Assembly (NCBI RefSeq): GCF_002878395.1
Contig: NC_061117.1
Span: forward strand, 223,214,543 to 223,278,542
Source of the DNA: Capsicum annuum
Lineage: Eukaryota; Streptophyta; Magnoliopsida; Solanales; Solanaceae
Length of the DNA: 64,000 bases
Reading direction: 5' to 3'
Part shown: positions 1 to 14,100 of the stretch, piece after piece
Layout: every line of letters begins with the position of its first letter
Position numbering within the stretch: the first letter of the stretch is position 1
The notes under the pieces: model-generated
What the model saw: only the letters and a program-made list of their open reading frames with translations
What the model was told of the DNA's origin: nothing
Database searches by the model: none
Position numbers and translations under genes: made by a program

Positions 1-248
1 TTTCCAAATGGGGGACTGCAGTCATGATGTGATAGATGAGATCAAGTGAGGGTGGATGTGGAGAATACCCATAGTGGCACTTGAAATCCAAGATTGATCT
101 TAAAATCGCCACATCCAGAGGATCAGCATCATAGTCGACGTAGTATTCAGTAACTGATAGTCCTCCTTGTTCTGACACTTGTTGTTTTCCTTTTTCAGCA
201 GCTCTTCTTCTTCTTCTTTCTTATTCATCTTCAACTTCTTCTTCTTCA

Positions 249-279
<31 letters not shown>

Positions 280-844
280 CTATTACTAATTCGTATTCCT
301 CTTCATCTTCCTCTTGGTCGTCATTTTCTTCCTGATTATCATCATTTTCTGTGTCTTCGTCGCCTTCATCTCCTTCTGACTCTTGATTTCCACTTCCATT
401 TTGTTCAGAATTTTGATGAATCACATTTCCGTCCCCTCCTGTATTCTCTCTGCTGTCTTCTTCTTCATTATCATTTTCTTCTTGATTTTCATCTGCTTCT
501 CCTAATAGACTCCCTCCAGCTTCTTCCTCTTCTCCATTCTTGTTTTCCTGATTTCCATTCTTTCCTCTTTCACCTTGTTTCGATTCTTGATTTTCATTCT
601 GTCCATCAATCTCCTTTTCCCCTTCTTCTCCATTACTTAATTTATTTGCATCAGAAGTTGCATTACCATCTTCTTCTTCATCGGTGCGTAATCTCTTACG
701 TCCACTCAACGCAAGGCCAGTACAATTATTAGTGGGAGAAGCATTAGAGATAACAACTTCTTCTTCATTTTCTTCTTTCATAATATCACTCGCGGATTCG
801 TAGGCCTGCGGAGGATCAGGAATTGGTGATGATGAAGATACCAT
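1..844 (-). CDS. Acidic protein of unknown function, 5' part, with an in-frame stop
   Basis: The ORF starts at the ATG at 844-842 and runs 207 codons to a TAA at 221-223. The N-terminus is Ser/Pro-rich, followed by a basic patch (GRKRLR, a possible nuclear signal) and then a long Glu/Asp/Asn/Gln-rich stretch that ends in a nearly pure Glu run. Directly after the TAA the same frame stays open to the window edge. It encodes an Arg run and then an ordinary-looking globular segment containing DYDADPLDVAILRSILDF and LIYHIMTAVPPFGK. The gene is therefore probably longer than the 207-codon ORF and extends off the left edge. The TAA may be a real stop, a disabling mutation or a sequence error in a GAA-repeat tract. 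A TATA-like run lies at 964-978. I do not recognise the family. Confidence 0.55.
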
Positions 845-963
845 TTTCTTGCAGACAGAAAGAAAAAAAAGGAGAGGAGAGATTTTAACACTTGCTTTCG
901 AATATCAAGTCACTCAACCGATGTTAACTGTCTGTAACAGAAGCGGTTGTAACTTTTACTTGC

Positions 964-978
964 TATATATATATATAT
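964..978 (-). promoter_or_regulatory. TATA-like run upstream of the acidic-protein gene
   Basis: An alternating TA run lies about 120 bp upstream of the ATG at 844 on the minus strand, a normal distance for a plant TATA box plus a short leader. Such runs are also common as simple repeats. Confidence 0.35.
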
Positions 979-2104
979 TTTAGTCTTTGAACTTAATTCT
1001 CTTTTTAAATTCAAATTTAGCCTTTTATTTTTATCTTTTCTTTTCTCGCAATTTATTTGCACTTGTTCTTAGGCAAAACTAATGCCAAGAGATTATTTTA
1101 TGTACTTATGTCTTTTTACGTTTTGGAAAAATTATGTTACAGAGGAAACTCTGTATCTATTTGAAATAGCGAAAGCTGAATAATTCATAATATATAGCGA
1201 GAGTTTGGGAATAATTCATAATATATAGCGAGAGTTTGGGTTAAATTTGTTCGCTTGGAACTGTATCAATGTGCCATCTAAATGGTAGATAGGCGATGAA
1301 TGTGTGACGTTTGGAGTTATCCTTCGTTCGCCCATCCCCAGTGAAAGAACGAGTAATCCAATCCCCTACGGATCATGACCTCACAGAACATTGATAATTT
1401 GAGCTTACAAGAAACTGAGGAAGTGTACTAGAAGTCCTTTTAACACCCCAAAAACAGTAGAGAAGACAAGAAAACTGGGCAAGAATAATTTGGACAACTT
1501 TTTAAATGACGAATCAAATAATTTCCTGTGGCGGAACAAATTATATACATTGCTTTCGTGTAAACATCGCGAATAAATAATGCACAGCGCTACTTCCATT
1601 CGAACAAAGAATTGTCAGCAAAATTGACAAAATAATTACAAAGAACAAAAAGAATGATCCTAGCTACTTCCTTAAGGACAAGTGGAGCTGCAAGACGGGA
1701 CACATCGATGCAGAGCCAGGTAGCAGATCATCTCTGAAATTCACTGAAGCTTTTGTCAGGTCTCTGTTCCGATCAAGTTAGCCTACCAAGCAACGAGTCA
1801 ATCTCTTCCGGATTTCCATCTACCATTCCTGGGGTTCAAAATGAAAGAATATTTTATCCCATTGTCCTCGTTCACTAAGATCCCTAAGCAGCGGTTAGCA
1901 GACTCAGACGAGCATAAATGGAGCGATATGGACAGTAAGGATTCATATTGAGGCATAGTTGGTGTGCTCAGATCCCTAAGTAAAACATAACATGAAAACA
2001 AATAAATAAGGAAGCTACACTAGGCAGCTAGGAAAAATAGAAGGAATTAAAAGGAAACAAACAATAAGAGCTAGGTACCTTGTACCTGATGAGAAAAAAA
2101 GTAT
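979..2104. other. Intergenic: 31-bp tandem repeat and 3' flank of the formin gene
   Basis: There is no convincing coding sequence. Two near-identical 30-bp copies (1180-1209 and 1211-1240, core GCGAGAGTTTGGG) stand in tandem. The part from about 1600 to 2104 is probably 3' UTR or 3' flank of the minus-strand formin gene. A possible GT donor just after the formin stop (CAGGTACAAGG on the minus strand) hints at a 3'-UTR intron, but no acceptor could be fixed. Confidence 0.4.
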
Positions 2105-5100
2105 TTACGGATTGTCATCGTCTGAATTAAAATCATCAATTCGCCTGTCTGCGATAGCCGGAAAAAGCTTATGACGCTGATCAGGTCGTTGTGAAGGAAC
2201 AGATTGATCAGGTCTTGGTGAAGGGACGGATGGACCAGGTCGTTGTGAAGGGGTGGATTGATCAGGTCGCTGTGAAAGGGTGGATTCTGAACTCCTTGGT
2301 GTGCTATTTATCTTTCTTGGAGCATTTTTTACCTCTTTGCATACCTTATCCAAAATAACGAGAAAATCCCTAACAATCACAAACAATCGCAAACCTTCAT
2401 CCCTCTTAGCATTTCCGTGGAAATAATCACCCGTGCTCTTAACAAGAGCCATTATTCGCTTTTCTTCCTCAAGTAATGACATGACATCAGGCTCGGCATT
2501 CTGCACAAACTTCTTCATGGTCTGGTAAAACCCATCTTTGTCATCTATGCTCTTCAACTCTGAATTTAGGAAGTCGCGTGCTTTTATAAGTGCATGGCCA
2601 AGTTTGGCCACTGTGCCTGTTAAATTATCTGCATCCAGAATTGCAGCTCTTTTCACATTTCCAAGATCACTACTCAAACTGGAAACAACTTGTAAACCAG
2701 TATTTCGATAGTCATCTTCTGTATCCGGAGGCAAATCCTCAAGCAGATCATCGGACTTGATGCTTGACAAGCTCCCTAGATCCCTGGCAACACGGGCAGC
2801 TCGTATACCTTCTGAGCGGATTATCTCCTGAACAACAAAATGCAACAATGTAGTTTTCCCGTCTATTCCTTTCACATCTGATAATTTCAGAAGCGTGTCA
2901 AGTTTAAATGCTTGTGCACCGCCACGAAACGTTCCATCGTTCATCCGATTGCCAGTTTTCAGAACAGCCTCAAGGAGCTTGAGAAACAGCCTGCTATTTC
3001 GGAGTTCTATGCTAGCAGCCTAGAAAACAAAAAGAGCATGCATAAAACACCAATCTTAAAGGATATTAAACAAATGAACAGAAAAATATGAGAGTTAAGA
3101 TTTTATCATCGATCTCTGACAAGAAAAAGAAGCACCACGAATTATTTGAGCAACAACACATTGGGCCTTCATCACAGATTGGGCCTATTAAACCAGTTCA
3201 CAACACCAATAGAAACTACAGCAGAGTTTGGCCCAAATACATAGATGTACATAATACATAGTACAGGGATAAAAACTTGTTACAAGTTAGGCAATAGAAT
3301 AGTTACAAGTGTATAAAGTTTATTGGTTTTGCTTTGATTCTCTAGGTCTATTCTCTAGCTATCTTGTATATATGCATTGAGTAGATGATTTGAGAACTAC
3401 ACAGAAAATTCCCACAATTCCTTTCTCTTCAAGTCATTCTTTTAAAATAGAAACATAAGCTGCTACACAGATGCCGCAAAGCCAGAAGCTTCGGCCTAAT
3501 GCTCATGCATGAAGATATCCACAGCATTTGGTGTTAAATATCCTTCATGCATAATATATTGATTGAGCATATGAAGAACCATATAGTTAACATATGCAAG
3601 GAGGACACCAGTTGCTAGGAAAGGGAACGATATATATTTTCAACTAGGCATATTTAGCTCTAAGTTTCATAAGTAAGAACTATGTCATCAAACTGTCATA
3701 AAGTACAAATAATAAGCATAAAACCAAATATATCACTAGCTCAAAATGAAGTGTCTTTGGATATCATAAATTGAATCGCACTTGCTTACAGCAAACAAGT
3801 TAACCTTCTGACTAGAAGCTTGACTAAAGTGCAGGTCTTATTCCAGTAATTGCAAAGTGAATTTCCATAATACTCCTGCTACTTTTCCATCAAGAAAATA
3901 AAATATTTTATATACAAGCTTCTAGATAACTCTTTTTTACTTCAACATAGTGGAAGAAAAAAGAATCAGGGAACAAACACAATCAGGCAGAGTAAAAAAG
4001 CAGTGCAACACCTGTTATGGCCTTGGATGCACAAACCCAATCTTTTCTTACTAATATATGTTGACCCTATAGATCATTGTGCAGTGGGCTAATTATTTTA
4101 TTCATTCATCTGTACATATTTTACATTGGCCCAACTAGTACATAGGCCCATTTTATTTATCCGAGTCTCTTATTTTCGGATCTTGTATATATATACTAAA
4201 AACCCATGTTTGCAGGGTAATGAAAAAAACATTTTTCTGTATGCACACAGATTCATAATGAGGTATTTTGCTCTCCAGCTCCTTCGAGAAGTTTCGCCTC
4301 TCTTCGAACATCTTCCCTTCGAACTGGTAGATTCCAGCTTCTAACATGGTATCAGAGCGTCAATCCTTTTAGATCTGCTCCCTAGATTTCTTCCGATACT
4401 ACCCTCGAGGTGTTTCGGTGACATTTTTTTTCGACGACCGGCGACGGTTGGTGTTTGTTGGTTTTTTTTCTGATTTTTGGGGCATCTGATTCGTGGTTCT
4501 CTTCCGATACTATCCTTGAAATGTTTGGGTGGAATATTTCTAGTTCTAGTCTAAGTCCGGCGACGATTGGTAACTGCTCAAGTTCGTCTCCTTCCGGTTG
4601 CGACGGTGTTGGTAATTGTATCTTGTTCTTCTTCCTATTACATCTCGTATCTATGGTTTTGCATGGGTGAATATGTCAACAACAGTGGATCCGTCGGGTT
4701 CCACGGCTAGTAGTCGCGCTATTTTTCACAGTGAGGATTATACTCACCCCTGTCACCCTTTATATGTTCATCCTTCTGATGAGTTGGGTACTTCTCTTGC
4801 CTCATGTCCTTTTGATGGGACTGGATTTGGTAGTTGGCGTAGGACCATTTTGGTAGCATTGTCTGTCAGAAATAAGATTGATTTCATAAATGGTTCGTCG
4901 TCTAAACCCCCTGACTCCTCCCCTTTATCCCGGCAGTGGCAGCGCTGTAATGATCTTGTAGTTTCCTGGCTGCTTAACTCTTTGTCCAGGGACATTGCTT
5001 GTAGTGTTGAATTTTCTGCTTCTGCTAGGGATATTTGGCTTGAGTTAGAAGAGAGATATGGTACAGCAGATGGGGTTCGCATTTTCGAGATTCATAAGGA

Positions 5101-8100
5101 GTTAGCTCATATTTTCCAAGGTTCTTTAGACATTGCATCTTATTTTAATAAAATTAAACAACTCTGGGATGAGCTTGCTTCCTTGTCTGCTCATAGTAAT
5201 GCTACATGCACTTGTGGTGGTATCAAGACCTTTGATGATGAACAAAAGGTTTACCAGTTTCTGATGGGTCTCAATGATACTTACATACAAGTGCGCAGCA
5301 ACATTCTTATGATGAAGACACTTCCCTCCATTGGTACTGCTTATAGTATCCTCTTAGCTGATGAGAAACAGAGGAGTGTATCCTCTGCCTTCTTCCTTCT
5401 CTCAGCAATCTGCCTCTTTCCAGGCTGGAGTTTCTAGATCATCTGCAACTCCAAAAACGCATTTCAAAGCTGCAAAGCCTTCCTCTCTGGTTTGCAATTA
5501 TTGTAAGAAACCAGGTCATACTATTGACAAATGTTATAAACTTCATGGCTTTCCTCCAAATTTTAAGTTCTCTAAGCCACCATCTAAAAGAACAGTTGCT
5601 CATGTTGAGCTTGCTAATTCTGGCCAAAAGGTTAACACTCCTGGGAATGATGACATTTGTTTCTGACCCAACACTTCTTCAACCTTCTGACATTCCTGGT
5701 CTCAACAAAGGGGAATTTTCTAAGCTGCTTGTTTTATTGCAAAGAGCTCAGTTTCCTGACATGTCTACAGCCTGCCCATCTTTAGCTTCTGCTAATTTTG
5801 TTGGTAAGCTGCCTCATACATGTTTGCTGACCAGGATAGATAGCACTTTATGGATTATAAACTCTGGAGCATCTGATCATATGACTTCTGACCTTTCTCT
5901 TTTGTTTAATGTTCAATCCCTCCCAATTCCTTTTCCGGTTTCCCTCCCCAATGGATATAAATTCAAAGTCACCAATACTGGTTCTTTGGCTTTATTTCCT
6001 GACCTTGTTCTACACAATGTCTTATACATTCCTAGTTTCCAGTATAATCTGATATTTGTATCCAAATTGCTTCACCAACCTGGTTTACCTTACATTTCAC
6101 CAAGTCTGCTTGCACTTTACAGGCCCCTTCTCTGAAGAAGCCAGTGGTGCTTGGTAAGCTTGATTGTGGTCTCTACAAATTTCTCCGGTCATCAGATTCC
6201 TCAGCTGGTCCTGTTTTTTCCCTTTTTCCTTTACTTCTGCTTGTGATTCTCATGTATCCCTTGTTATTCCCACTTCCTTTTTTGCTCCTAGTTCGTTTGT
6301 ACCTTGTCCTTCTGTAACTACTGATGGTTCTATCAATAAAACTGATGTTTTGTGGCCCTATAGACTTGGTCATGCCCCTTTCTCTAAAATGAAATGCATT
6401 CCTAATATTGCAAATGGTTTGTCTTCTAAACAATCTTTCACTTGTCCCATCTGTCCCTTAGCTAGGCAACCTCGATTACCTTTTAGTGATAGTTCTTCTA
6501 CTTCCTCATCTCCTTTTGAACTTATTCACATTGATACTTGGGGCCCTTATCATTCCCCACCTATGATGGTTTTAGGTATTTTCTTACCATTGTTGATGAT
6601 TACTCTAGAGCCACCTGGACACATCTTATGGGTGCTAAAAGAAATGTTTTTGATCTCCTCAAAGCTTTTATTACCTTAGTAGAAACTCAGTTTCATTCTC
6701 AAGTTAAAACTGTTCGAAGTGATAATGCTTTGGAGCTTGGTTCTTCTTTATCTGGGTCTCAGTTCTTTGTTTCCAAAGGCATTATTCACCAAACTTCCTG
6801 TCCTCATACTCCTCAACAAAATGGGATTGTTGAAAGGAAGCATAAGTTTCTTTTAGAAACTGCTAGAGCTCTTCTTTTCAAATCTCACCTTCCCATTAGA
6901 TTCTGGGGGGATTGCCTATTGACATCAACCTATCTTGTTAATAGGTTCCCCCCTCCTAGACTGCACCACAAGAGCCCTTTTGAGATTCTTCACAAGAAAG
7001 TTCCTTCCTATTCTCATCTTAAAGCCTTTGGCTTCCTATGTTACTCCACAGTTCCCATCCCTTATAGGGATAAACTTTCTCCGCGTGTCATTCCTTGTGT
7101 ATTTTTAGGGTATCCATTTGCTAAAAAAGGTTACAAACTTTATAACCTACTTCTAAGTCTTGTTTTGTCTCTAGGGATGTAGTTTTTCACGATTCTATTT
7201 TTCCTTTTCTCTCCATCTCTTCATCATCCCCTTCTATGTGTCCTTTAACTTTTTCTTACTTTGAAGATCCTATTTTGCCTAATTCTTCCCCTGATGCACC
7301 TTCCCCGGTTGCTTCTACTTTTCCTCCTGCTGCTCTGCACATGTACCTCCTCTCAAGAAATCTTCCAGGATTTCACACCCTCCTGGTTACCTTCAAGACT
7401 ATGTCTGTCATACTTCCTTTATTCCATGCTCCTCTTCTTGTGCTTCTATTCTTGGTCAGGATCCTGTGTCTCTGAGCCTCGTAGTTATTCTCAAGCTGCT
7501 CTATTTCCTCAATGGCAATCTGCCATGAGACAGGAATTTGACACTTTAGAGGCTAATAATACATGGTCCATTGTTCCTCTCCCTTTTGGTAAAAAGCCCA
7601 TTGGGTGCAAGTGGGTCTACAAAATCAAATATAGGGCTGATGGCTCTTTGGAAAGATATAAGGCTCGCTTAGTGGTCCGGGGTGACACTCAAGTTGAAGG
7701 TATTGATTTTCATGAAACATTTTCCCCTGTGGTCAAAATGACCACCATTAAGACTCTTGTGGCGTTGTTGTTAAACGTCGTTGGTCTCTTTTCCAACTTG
7801 ATGTTAACAATGCTTTTCTACATGGGGATTTGGATGAAGAGGTCTATATGATGTTGCCCCCTGGTCTTACTGTTTTAGCTTCTTCTTCTATCCCTATGGT
7901 CTGCAAGCTTAATAAGTCACTTTATGGGCTTCGTCAGGCCTCTCGTCAATGGTATGCAAAATTGTCCTCTGCTCTTCAGTCCAAGGGCTACACTCATTCT
8001 CTTAATGATTACTCCTTATTTACTAAGGGGTCTGTTGATTCTCTGGTTATCTTGGCTGTTTACGTTGATGATATTATTTTGACTGGTACTGACCTTAAGG

Positions 8101-11100
8101 AGATCTCTGCTCTTAAGTTGTTTCTCCATGATCAGTTCAAAATCAAGGATCTGGGTTTATTACATTACTTCTTGGGAATTGAGGTTTCCTACTCTGCTGC
8201 TGGTGTGCTTTTGCATCAAAGTAAGTTTGTTACTGATTTGCTATCTGATTATGCTTGTGATGTTGCTTCTCCTGTGGTTTGTCCTTTGGAACTTCACAAG
8301 AAGTTGTTTGCTAATATGGGGGATCCCTTGGCTCAGCCTGAGTCTTATCGCAGTCTAGTGGGAAAATTGAATTTTTTGACCCACACTCGCCCAGATCTCT
8401 CTTTTGCTGTTCAGCATTTAAGCCAGTACTTGCAGCATCCTTGAGTGCCACATATGCAGGCTGCCTTACATCTTTTGCGTTACCTCAAAGGTTCTCCTGG
8501 TTTTGGTTTGTTTTCCAGTGACTCTCTTGATCTAACTCTTCGAGTTTTTTCTGATAGTGATTGGGCGTCTTGCCTTGACAGTCACCGTTCTGTAACTGGT
8601 TTTTGTGTCTTACTTGGTGATAGTTTGATCAGCTGGAAGTCCAAAAAGCAGCCTGTAGTTTCTCTTTCTTCTGCGGAATCTGAATATCGCTTGTTGAGTA
8701 AAGCTGTGGGTGAGATTACATGGTTATCGCGCCTTCTTTCTGATTTTGGCATCCAGATCTCTCTACCTGTTCCTGTTTTTTGTGATAGCCAGTCCGCCAT
8801 TCATATTGCCAAGAACCCGGTCTTCCATGAACGCACGAAACACATCGAATTGGACTGCCACTTTGTTCGTGCCAAGCTTAGTGCTGGACTGATCAGTCTC
8901 CGTCACACTCCTAGTGCTTCTCAGCTGGCTGACATCTTTATTACGACTTTACCTGGTGCTGCTCATCATTCTCTTCTGAACAAGTTGGGAGTTCTGTCAC
9001 CCTCCAACTTGAGGGGGGGTGTTGACTCTATGGATCATTGTGGAATGGGCTAATTATTTTATTCATTCATCTGTACGTATTTTACATTGGCCCAACTAGT
9101 ACATAGGCCCATTTTATTTATCCGAGTCTCTTATTTTCGGATCTGGTATATATATATACTAAAAACTCATGTTTGTAGGGTAATGAAAAAAACATTTTTC
9201 TGTATGCACACAGATTCATAATGAGATATTTTGCTCTCCAGCTCCTTCGAGAAGTTTCGTCTCTCTTCGAACATTTTCCCTTCGAACTGGTAGATTCCAA
9301 CTTCTAACAATATAAGGGGTCGTTTGGTTTGAAAATGGTTATCCCGGGATAACTAATTATCCGGGGATAAAATAAAAGAACACATTTTCCTTTGTTTGGT
9401 TGGAAGGATTAATCCAACCCGGGATAACTTATCCCACCATTTTCCCCTTAGTCTCAGGATAACTTATCCCATATACATGGTGGGATAAGTTATCCCGGGT
9501 AATCCCCGGGATAACTAATCCTGGTATTAGTTATCCCGGGATAACCATTTTCAAACTAAACGACACTTAGTATTTTATATATGATAACAATGGGCATCTT
9601 ACATAATAACTATGGGCACTTTCCAGGTGGATTTCCATAAAACATTCATATCTTTATTCAGCCAATACGGTTATTCATCATTTTTAGGAAAAGGGTCAGT
9701 TATGGTTGGTCCGTGAGGATTCAGATAGCGCAACTTCAACTTGTTTGGGACTAAGGCATAGTTGTTTTTGTTGTAAGGTCATTATGGTTAGCCTTTCTAC
9801 TTATAAAGGTTCCGCGTCAAAGGATTGTTTTTTTTGGTTGTGAACATATAACAGGATCAAACAATGAAGAACTGTCCATATAAACACATTGATTCTTCAG
9901 ACAAGTCCACTTAGATTAGTGTTGGAAGCAAAAGTTCCTGATCTATGCAAGTTTCAGAATATTTCATAGTATATCTTCCAATATGAAAACCACAAACAAG
10001 TTACGAGATTTTCACTCTGTACAACCCAAAAGTGGATAGTAAATCAAGAAAACGATCTCACCTCCAAGGTGGCAAATGATTCTTTGATCATTGATGCCTC
10101 ATCATGAAGTGTGCAGATGAAAAGTAATGTCTCTAGCCTTTTGAATGCAAACGGAATCTCAACCAAGGCTTTCAGGAACCTCTCTGCCTGTCCAAGCCGA
10201 GAAAGTTCCCCACTGTAGATCCTCAGCTTCAGTTCTTCGTCAGCAGTTGGTGCCACCTTAAGCAAAGTTTGAATGAATTCAGCAGGAAGCTCATTTCCTG
10301 AGTAAATTTAAACCATTAGTCATGCTTTGGTAGATGCAAACTCTAAGAACACACGACATTCCACTTCCAAGAAATATCATTCTAGTTAACATACAAGTAC
10401 ATCAATGCTTTATCAATTGCCAGAAAATAGCAACTGTATATTGACAGTATAATCATTGTGATCATGCTACCATAAGCAAAACTGCTACTCCTTTTTTATT
10501 CTGACATCAAATTTAGAATATGTAACCATTGCAAGGTACGGCTCTCAGCAAAGTCTCAAAAGTGAATGTGATATTGCAGATAAATAATGGTCACTGCAGT
10601 AGTAAAGCTGCTCCTAAAGAACATGTACATGCAGAGAAAGGTTAAAGGGTGTCTCAAGGACAATGATTCACATGAATAAACACCAGTCTTCTAACTAGAT
10701 AAAATTCACAAATACATCAAAGGCTAGATATTGTTTCACTAGAGTGCATTTCATAACTTTACTTTGGAAGGGGGTCATTAGAAGTCAAGCATTTCATAGA
10801 CTTCAGGTGATAAGGTAATATCACACTTCTAGTTGAATTAATAAAGCAAAGAGCACTTATGTGAAAAAAAATAATAATAACAAGAATAATAAAAAGACAA
10901 ACTCGACCAACATCGATCAATACTAAAACTCCTTCCTTCACAAGTAACTCACCTACTTTCATTTCCTCCTCAATGATACAATCTAATAAACTAACACTAG
11001 TTACATTCTTACTCCTAATGAGAAACTGTTTCAGCAATTTCAGTTTCACATTTGAATACACTTTCATATCAGTTATTTCTGTGATGATCCCTAAAATATT

Positions 11101-14100
11101 TTCAATTAATCATTGCAATAATCAATTAAGGCATTTTGGTTTAATAGGCAGAACAACAGAGCAGAAACTCATGTGATAAGTAAGCATTATATCTACTACA
11201 ATTAGGCCTTTGGAACAAAAATTTCCAAGAACAATTTCAGAACTTACACCAGAATACAAAAGCAAGTAAACCTTTAAAGATCAATAATGAAGCAGAGGTC
11301 GATGCAAGATTTACCCTCAATAGGTTCAGAATGGGGTAATCTATATACTGCCGAGAGCTAAGATCCGCCCATGGAATGAACGCATGTAATAGTTCACTAT
11401 AGAAATATGGCATACAGCTAGAACTAAATCTTTCAGGACCTTTAAAAAATTTCAATGATTGGCATGAAGGAGATGGAAAATCGATAAGCAGTTAGGCACG
11501 ATTCTTTCCTTGAATAACAAGATAACCAATAAGAACAGAAACGGAAATATTGGCCCGATAATCTTAAAAACACTTGAGAGGTGAATGTGCAGACAAGTCT
11601 TGTGCAACTCCTCTTTCTCCACTTCCTTTTTAATTCTTTTTTGTTTCAATCTCTTATAGATTTTTTCCCTCAGTAAAACGTGTGCTGAAACAATTAAATG
11701 CACATATTATTTGTGTTAAGCATAGCAAAAGATCATAGAAAACTCTAGGTAATCATTCAGTTCTCCGAATCGGGGAATCTGTAGTCAATACGGTACAACA
11801 TGGGTTTTATTCAATATAGTGCTAAATAAGACATTCTGTTTAGCAGTTCTTAGACATTTAAACATTGAAGGAGTGAAATCACCTTCTTTCAGTGCATCAC
11901 AAACTTCTTCAGTCGTCACGTTTAAGGCTTTAAGAAGAATAGATAAGTTTTGTGCCTTTTTCTGGTCAATGATTTGAATATAAGCATCTTGAGAGGGGTC
12001 CTTTTTTGGCCCATTCTTCTTTTTTTCACCTCCGGAAAATCCAAATAGAGTCTCTATCTGCTCTTCATCAAACCTGTTAAAGGATATTCACTGTCTATTT
12101 AACTCCTTCCTAAATTAAAATGATTTAAAGCTGCATAAAGCAAGAAAAGATGGACTTACTGGAAAGATCCTGCCTTGACATGATGCCAAACCATTGATTG
12201 GTCAGTGTCGGCTTGAACCTTATCCCAGAAGAAAGGCTTAAGCTTAGCTTTGGAAGCATCAGTATCTTCTTCCTCAGTTGAAGCACTTGAGGATCCATTT
12301 GATCCAAGATGCGAACGTCGAGGTGGCTTCAAGCCCGTGGAAAGTGGCCGAGGTGGACCACCAGGAGGTGGTGGTCGAGGACCAGGCTTCATAGGTGGTG
12401 GAGGAGGAGGTCCCGGTGTAGAAGGATTTGAGCCAACAGAAGAAGGCTTTCCCGGTGGTGGAGGTGGTGGAGGTGGTGCAGCAGGTGCAGGAGTTGATGG
12501 CTTTGCAGGAGGCGGAGGTGCAGGTGGGGCAGAAGAAACCACCCTACCAGGCGGAGGTTTCAGTGGAGGCATTCCAGCTGGTCCCGTCCTTCGTATCTCA
12601 ATCTTTGAATCATCATTGGGATTGTTATTGAATGAAGATCCTAAAGCAGATGACTTGTGTGATGAATAGTCACTCGAGCTTAAGCTAAGAAGGGGCCTCT
12701 CATCATTCAACCCCTTTTTGGATCTCCTACAGCACTGACAACAACAGCAGCAGCATATGCACAGAAGTGCTGTGAGAACAGTTATGGCGGCACAAGCCGC
12801 TATAATAGGAACTCCAACGTTGTTTGTTTTCTTATTGTCTTTAGCTGCAGATTTCTTTTTTGAGTTTTTGTCGTCTTGTGATTTAGATGGCTTTGACTTA
12901 GGAGAGGCAGGAGGAGGACTAGGGGCTGCTTTCAATTTGCGTCGTTTAGGAGCTCCATGCCAGGAGAAGAGAAACTCCACACACCTGGCATACCAATTTG
13001 GTGAGCCCTTCTCCTCTCCACATATAAGAAACAAGAGGTTTTTTTCCCTCAAACAACCAAGAAGGACTTGCTTAACCAGCGGATGCAAGTCACCGATATG
13101 CTTATGTTTTTCTGACCTACTTTTAAGCAGGAACCCATCTCCCACACTTGAATCTTCCTCTGCAACATAATACTCAAGATCTTCAACAGCTTCATTAGCA
13201 CGTATTAACTCTATCTTACAGTTCAACCAAAATAGCTCAACCTGCAGCAGAAGATATTATCAAACTTCCTCATGAATGCTCATTCTCAAACATGTACATA
13301 TCAAATTAGTACAATGAAAGATAAACAATCACCAACACAAAGGAAAAATGGTAGCAAGAAAGTAATAAGGAACTAATGTGCAATTGAAGGAAGCAAAGAC
13401 GTGAAAGAACGCAATTAAAAGGCCAGAGTGATATAAAACTGACAGAAAAGAGAGCCGAAGGCAAAATTTTACAGGGGAATTGTTTAGTCTGATTGATTTT
13501 GAATTTCATCTGTGACGGCTTTACTTTGGGGTTCTCTTGCTCAATTATGAGTCACAGGGTAGAGATGAATTATTTTGCATTACGGCACTTCCCAATTTTC
13601 TTTTCACTATGTTAATAGAAACAAGAACATAAAACACTGTCGCAAGTTTTAGAACACAAAGAAAGAAAACAAGCTTTTGTTTATCAAGAAAAGAGAAGTT
13701 AGTGGGGGACGAGAACATTGCAACAGAGACGAGAATGAGAATAGGTTGTTCCAGCATTAGGAAGACACCGTGTGGCTTGAAATCATTCTACAACATAAGA
13801 AATTGAATATGGCGATTAGGAAACATATGCTCATTCTTTATCAGAAATTCCTATTGCTACATATTTTTCGAATGCAAGGGATCGAGTAATAGCTTAATTC
13901 TCCCTAATGCTGCTCAAGAAGAGCTATACCATCCTAGGAACAATAAAAGACCAATTAACTAACTCAACAACAACAAGAAGCCCAGTGTAATCCCACAAGT
14001 GGGATCTGTGGAGGATAGAATGTACGCAGACCTTACCCCTACCTCGTAGAGATAGAGAGCTTGTTTACTATAAACCTCAGCTTAAATAAAGCTTGCCGAA

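Larger units (their letters stand above)
4059..9309 (+). mobile_element. Ty1/copia LTR retrotransposon, complete but degenerate, in formin intron 4
   Basis: The element is 5,251 bp. It is bounded by LTRs of 288 and 290 bp that begin TGTTGAC and end CTTCTAACA, and by a perfect 5-bp target duplication ATATA (4054-4058 and 9310-9314). A primer-binding site complementary to initiator tRNA-Met follows the 5' LTR directly, and a polypurine tract precedes the 3' LTR. The domain order gag, protease, integrase, RT, RNase H is that of Ty1/copia. By eye the LTRs differ at about 12 positions plus a 2-bp indel, so the insertion is not recent. It is antisense to the host gene. Confidence 0.97.

Noticed and set aside
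1798..2001. Minus-strand ORF of 67 codons after the formin stop
   Set aside because: It lies in the probable 3' UTR, has no domain, and its start is not supported; the formin C-terminus is already complete at 2105.
12250..12669. Plus-strand Gly-rich ORF of 139 codons
   Set aside because: It is the complement of the formin poly-proline FH1 region; the composition is entirely explained by that exon.
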